Source: Planctomycetota bacterium (GTDB lineage: Bacteria > Planctomycetota > Phycisphaerae > Phycisphaerales > SM1A02). From it: a stretch of DNA of 17,265 nucleotides. The stretch is from contig RFOC01000017.1 of NCBI GenBank assembly GCA_009926815.1, positions 1-17,265 of the forward strand, in the 5' to 3' direction. The notes below the pieces were generated by a model that was not told where the DNA came from, did no database searches, and worked only from the letters and a program-made list of their open reading frames with translations. This document shows, one piece after another, positions 14,596 to 17,265 of this stretch. The translations under genes were made by a program, and so were the position numbers. How positions within the stretch are numbered: the stretch's first letter is position 1; every line of letters starts with the position of its first letter.

Positions 14596-15621
14596 TCACT
14601 CGCCGAAGAGCGCGCCGTCGGGGAGCCGCTCGCCGATGCGCTCGGCACCGGCGGCCGTGAGCCTTCGCCCCTGCCGCGTCCGGGCCAGCAGGCCCGTGCG
14701 GAGCAGGAAGGGCTCCACCAGATCCTCGAGCGTGTCGGCGTCCTCGCCCAGCGTGGCCGCCAGCGTCTCCAGACCGACCGGGCCGCCCTTGTAGGTCCGG
14801 GCCAGCGTCCGCAGGTAGCCGCGGTCCAGTTCGTCCAGCCCATGGGCGTCGACGCCCTCCAGCTGCAGACCGGCGGCCACCGCGGCGGCATCCACGCGAC
14901 CATGGCCCTTGACCTGCGACCAGTCGCGCACCCGGCGGAGCAGCCGAAGAGCCACGCGCGGCGTGCCGCGGCTTCGCGTGGCCAGCGTCGAGATCGCCGC
15001 AGTCTCCGCCTGCAGGCCCAGGCGTTCCGCCGCCCGCGCGAGGATCCGCTCGATCTCCTCCTGCGCGTAGAAGTCCAGGTGATGAGCCAGGCCGAAGCGG
15101 CTCCGGAGCGCCTGCGTGAGCAGACCGGCGCGCGTGGTGGCGCCGATGAGCGTGAAGGGCTTGAGCGGCAGGGTCACCATGCGGGCGTGCATGCCCTGAT
15201 CCACGGTGAAGTCCACGCGGTACTCCTCCATGGCGGGGTAGATGTATTCCTCCACCGCCGCGGGCAGCCGATGGATCTCGTCGATGAAGAGCACGTCGCC
15301 GGCGCCCAACCGGGTGAGCGTGCCCACCAGGTCTCCGGCCTTGGTGAGCGCGGGGCCGCTGGTCACGACCGCGCGAGTGCCCATCTCGGCCGCGATCACG
15401 TGCGCCAGGGTGGTCTTGCCCAGGCCGGGTGGCCCATGCAGCAGCACATGGTCCACGGGCTCCTGCCTCGCACGCGCCGCCTGCACCGCGATGCGGACCC
15501 GCTCGACCAGGTCGCGCTGGCCCACGTACTCGGCGAGCCGCTGCGGACGCAGGGCGGGCGACGCCAGCGCCTCGCTCTCCTCCGGTCGCTCCTCGGCGGA
15601 AACCAGCCGTTCGCGGGCCAT
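14596..15621 (-). CDS. ruvB: Holliday junction branch-migration helicase RuvB
   Basis: AAA+ motor that, with RuvA, drives Holliday junction branch migration in recombinational repair. 341 residues, the normal length. Walker A is GPPGLGKTT (63-71), Walker B DEIH (114-117), sensor 1 is GATTRAG (160-166) and the arginine-finger segment is RSRFG (173-177). The C-terminal winged-helix domain is recognisable from GLDELDRGYL and VEPFLLRTGLLARTRQGRRLTAAG. ATG 15621 follows the lemA TAG after 2 nt, so it is probably translated from the same mRNA. No ruvA or ruvC is in view. The stop is 3 nt from the lptD stop on the other strand. Confidence 0.97.
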   Translation of the reverse strand: MARERLVSAEERPEESEALASPALRPQRLAEYVGQRDLVERVRIAVQAARARQEPVDHVLLHGPPGLGKTTLAHVIAAEMGTRAVVTSGPALTKAGDLVGTLTRLGAGDVLFIDEIHRLPAAVEEYIYPAMEEYRVDFTVDQGMHARMVTLPLKPFTLIGATTRAGLLTQALRSRFGLAHHLDFYAQEEIERILARAAERLGLQAETAAISTLATRSRGTPRVALRLLRRVRDWSQVKGHGRVDAAAVAAGLQLEGVDAHGLDELDRGYLRTLARTYKGGPVGLETLAATLGEDADTLEDLVEPFLLRTGLLARTRQGRRLTAAGAERIGERLPDGALFGE

Positions 15622-15623
15622 GC

Positions 15624-16190
15624 CTAGAAGGACACCCGGGGCGCGGTGCGAACGGCCTCTTCGACCTCCTTCAGGAAGTCGATCGGGCGGAAGCCGAACA
15701 GCCCGCCCACCAGGTTGTTGGGGAAGACCGCCAGCGTCTCGTTGAAGCCGCCCGCCGCGGCGTTGAAACCGTTGCGACGGCCCGCGATCCGGTTCTCGGT
15801 GTCCGAGAGTTCACCCTGGAGCCGCATGAAGCCGCCGTCCGCCTTGAGCGTGGGATAGGCCTCCGCCACCGCCAGGAGCCGACCCAGACCACGGGTCAAC
15901 GCCCCCTCGGCCTCGATGCGTTCATTCAGGTCCTTCGCCGACATGGCGGCGGCCCTCGCCTGCATGACGGACTCCAGCGTCTGCCGCTCGTGCGAGGCGT
16001 AGCCCTTGACCGTCTCCACCAGGTTGGGCACCAGGTCGTGCCGCCGCCGCAGTTCCACGTCGATGTCGGCGAAGGCGCCCTCGGCCCCGATGCGCGACCG
16101 CTGCAGCGCGTTGTAGACGCCGACGCCCCACAGCAGCGTCACCACGATCACCCCGAGCACGATCAGCACCACGATGAGCACGCCACCCAT
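15624..16190 (-). CDS. lemA: LemA family protein
   Basis: 188-residue protein with one N-terminal membrane span (about residues 3-25, GVLIVVLIVLGVIVVTLLWG) and a helical soluble domain. The family signature is clear: YNALQRSRIGAEGAFADIDV, then RRRHDLVPNLVETVKGYASH. The C-terminal part has ENRIAGRRNGFN, FPNNLVGGLFGF and the terminal APRVSF. LemA proteins are widespread but poorly understood; some members act in envelope stress or alongside HtpX-type proteases. Here it lies between the EVE-domain gene (33 nt upstream) and ruvB (2 nt downstream), with no protease in view except the LON-domain fragment two genes away. The ATG is fixed by a strong Shine-Dalgarno. Confidence 0.95.
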   Translation of the reverse strand: MGGVLIVVLIVLGVIVVTLLWGVGVYNALQRSRIGAEGAFADIDVELRRRHDLVPNLVETVKGYASHERQTLESVMQARAAAMSAKDLNERIEAEGALTRGLGRLLAVAEAYPTLKADGGFMRLQGELSDTENRIAGRRNGFNAAAGGFNETLAVFPNNLVGGLFGFRPIDFLKEVEEAVRTAPRVSF

Positions 16191-16195
16191 GGAAG

Positions 16196-16202
16196 CCTCC
16201 TT
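16196..16202 (-). promoter_or_regulatory. Ribosome binding site of lemA
   Basis: AAGGAGG lies 5 nt before the lemA ATG at 16190, a full anti-Shine-Dalgarno match in the 33-nt gap after the EVE gene. It shows the organism uses classical ribosome binding sites inside operons even though unit-leading genes lack them. Confidence 0.8.
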
Positions 16203-16223
16203 GCGCGTCCGCGCCGGGGGAGC

Positions 16224-16694
16224 CTACCCGCCGCGGACACGGCCGCCCATGGCTTCGATGCAGGCGAACTCGGCGGCGGTCACGGGCGTCACGCTCAGGC
16301 GGTTGCCTCGCTTGAGCGTGGCCAGACCACGGAGCCGCGGCTCCGCGCGCAGCTCGGCCAGTTCCACGCAGCGGTCGAATCGGCTCCCGAAGCGGACCGG
16401 ACGGGCCCACCACACGGGCACCTGGCGCGTGGCGCGCGGCTCGAAGGACTCGTCACCCCGGCGGAACTGGGTCGCGTCGGGCACGGCCGCGCCGCACACC
16501 ACGGCCGTTCCCACCACGCCCGTGGGTTCCGCGTTGGAGTGGTAGATGAGGCACCGATCCCCCGTGGCCATGGCGTCGCGCAGGAAGAGCTTCACCTGGT
16601 GGTTGCGGATGCGGTCCCAGTCCGTGCGACCCTCGCGACGCAGGTCGTCGATCGAGTAGACGTCGGGTTCAGTCTTGAGCAGCCAGTGGCGCAT
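16224..16694 (-). CDS. EVE-domain protein (PUA-like superfamily, formerly DUF55)
   Basis: 156-residue protein covering one complete EVE domain. Signatures in order are HWLLKTEPDVYSIDDL, WDRIRNHQVKLFLRD, GDRCLIYHSNAEPTGVVG, PDATQF, and the C-terminal GNRLSVTPVTAAEF. EVE domains belong to the PUA/ASCH group and are thought to bind modified bases in DNA or RNA; related domains are fused to restriction enzymes, though standalone proteins like this are common housekeeping genes. The usual WDGVRN reads WDRIRN. ATG 16694 is 3 nt after the stop of the LON-domain gene, and 33 nt separate its stop from lemA. The ligand is unknown. Confidence 0.93.
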   Translation of the reverse strand: MRHWLLKTEPDVYSIDDLRREGRTDWDRIRNHQVKLFLRDAMATGDRCLIYHSNAEPTGVVGTAVVCGAAVPDATQFRRGDESFEPRATRQVPVWWARPVRFGSRFDRCVELAELRAEPRLRGLATLKRGNRLSVTPVTAAEFACIEAMGGRVRGG

Positions 16695-16697
16695 GGC

Positions 16698-17265
16698 TCA
16701 GTTCCAGCTCAGCCCCTTGGGCCAGGTCCCCGGGTTCTGTCGCTCCGCGCCGGTGACCACGCGCTCGAGCCGGTGGATCGCCTCGGCCACCAGCCGGGCC
16801 CGCGCCCAGGGGTCCTCGCACGACAGCAGGGCATACCGGGTGGCCTCGTCCTGGATGAGCGCGGCACCGATCACCTCGATCACGGCGTGCGTCGGAAGAT
16901 CGCCCCGTTCCGCCCACGCGGTCACCGCCTTCACGCTCGCCAGCCTTCGGACCCTCGGCCGCTGCAGCATCTCGCGAAGGACGCGCCTCGCCTCGGGCAT
17001 GTGCGGCGCAGCGCGGCCGGGCGGCTCCAGCGGCCTCAGCACCGCCTCCCGGTAGAGGCGCTGTCCCTCGGGCTCGATCAACTCGACGATGCGGGCCCGA
17101 CACACGCCGTGCAGCACGATGTTGTGCCGACCATCCGCCATGCGCTCATGGCGGACGATCTGCCCCACGCAGACCGCTGGGCGGAGACTGGGCGGCGACT
17201 GGCGCCGTCCGCTCGCGGACGGATCCACCGTGGCCATGGCGATCGGACGCGCGGCCAGCACGGAA
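16698..17265 (-). CDS. LON substrate-binding-domain protein (N-terminus cut off by window)
   Basis: 189 codons are visible; the frame remains open through the right edge, so the start is outside and any start inside (such as GTG 17261) is not real. The sequence matches the LON N-terminal domain (PUA-like): RPIAMATV, then VGQIVRHERMADGRHNIVLHG and RARIVELIE with LYREAVLRPLE, and a helical C-terminal part. The protein ends at 16698 with no ATPase or Ser-Lys protease domain, so it is a standalone LON-domain protein, as found in many bacteria, not the Lon protease. Its role is not established; protein quality control or adaptor function is a guess. It leads into the EVE gene after 3 nt. The missing N-terminus should hold the usual PLHIFEPRY-type motif. 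Confidence 0.88.
   Translation of the reverse strand, partial: SVLAARPIAMATVDPSASGRRQSPPSLRPAVCVGQIVRHERMADGRHNIVLHGVCRARIVELIEPEGQRLYREAVLRPLEPPGRAAPHMPEARRVLREMLQRPRVRRLASVKAVTAWAERGDLPTHAVIEVIGAALIQDEATRYALLSCEDPWARARLVAEAIHRLERVVTGAERQNPGTWPKGLSWN

Noticed and set aside
16221..16226. TAGGCT upstream of lemA as another -10 box
   Set aside because: Its TAG is the EVE-gene stop codon, it is 30 nt from the lemA ATG rather than 6-10, and lemA has a strong Shine-Dalgarno.

Overview
The window is high-GC, gene-dense bacterial chromosome with no gene-free stretch over about 120 bases. The mix points to a planctomycete, probably Phycisphaerae-like: a LeuRS with the insertion before its WCP motif seen in planctomycetes and some other phyla, a prepilin of the type that group carries in many copies, an LptD-like outer-membrane protein with fused OstA modules, and HrpB and LemA homologues. 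The assignment is inference from gene content and protein style; there is no rRNA to confirm it.

Layout, left to right. (1) folC-leuS on the minus strand (leuS runs off the left edge). (2) A LOG-family gene, divergent from folC. (3) A minus-strand unit of prepilin-like gene, unknown membrane-anchored gene and hrpB; hrpB converges on the LOG gene with a 4-nt gap. (4) ribH-nusB-ftsY on the minus strand, tightly coupled by stop/start overlaps of 4 and 1 nt. (5) Divergent from ribH, a UbiA-family membrane prenyltransferase and then an LptD-like protein, both on the plus strand. (6) A minus-strand run of LON-domain gene (enters from the right edge), EVE-domain gene, lemA and ruvB; ruvB converges on lptD with a 3-nt gap.

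Most genes are housekeeping: translation, folate and riboflavin synthesis, rRNA antitermination, membrane-protein targeting, recombination and outer-membrane assembly. I see no insertion sequence, phage gene, CRISPR array, toxin-antitoxin pair, tRNA or rRNA. I did not find a clear new multi-gene system.

The most notable pattern is regulatory. All six genes that appear to begin a transcription unit (folC, LOG, prepilin, ribH, UbiA, lptD) carry a hexamer of form TA(C/G)(C/G)(A/C)T ending only 6 to 9 nt before the start codon, with no convincing Shine-Dalgarno sequence. Two of them (folC, ribH) also have a TTG-type -35 element 18 nt upstream. Such spacing puts the transcription start at or within about 3 nt of the start codon, so these mRNAs should be leaderless or nearly so. 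In contrast, two genes inside or late in operons (the unknown membrane gene and lemA) have strong Shine-Dalgarno sites. The pattern also helps choose several starts: ATG 10437, GTG 11434, GTG 8523 and ATG 3746.
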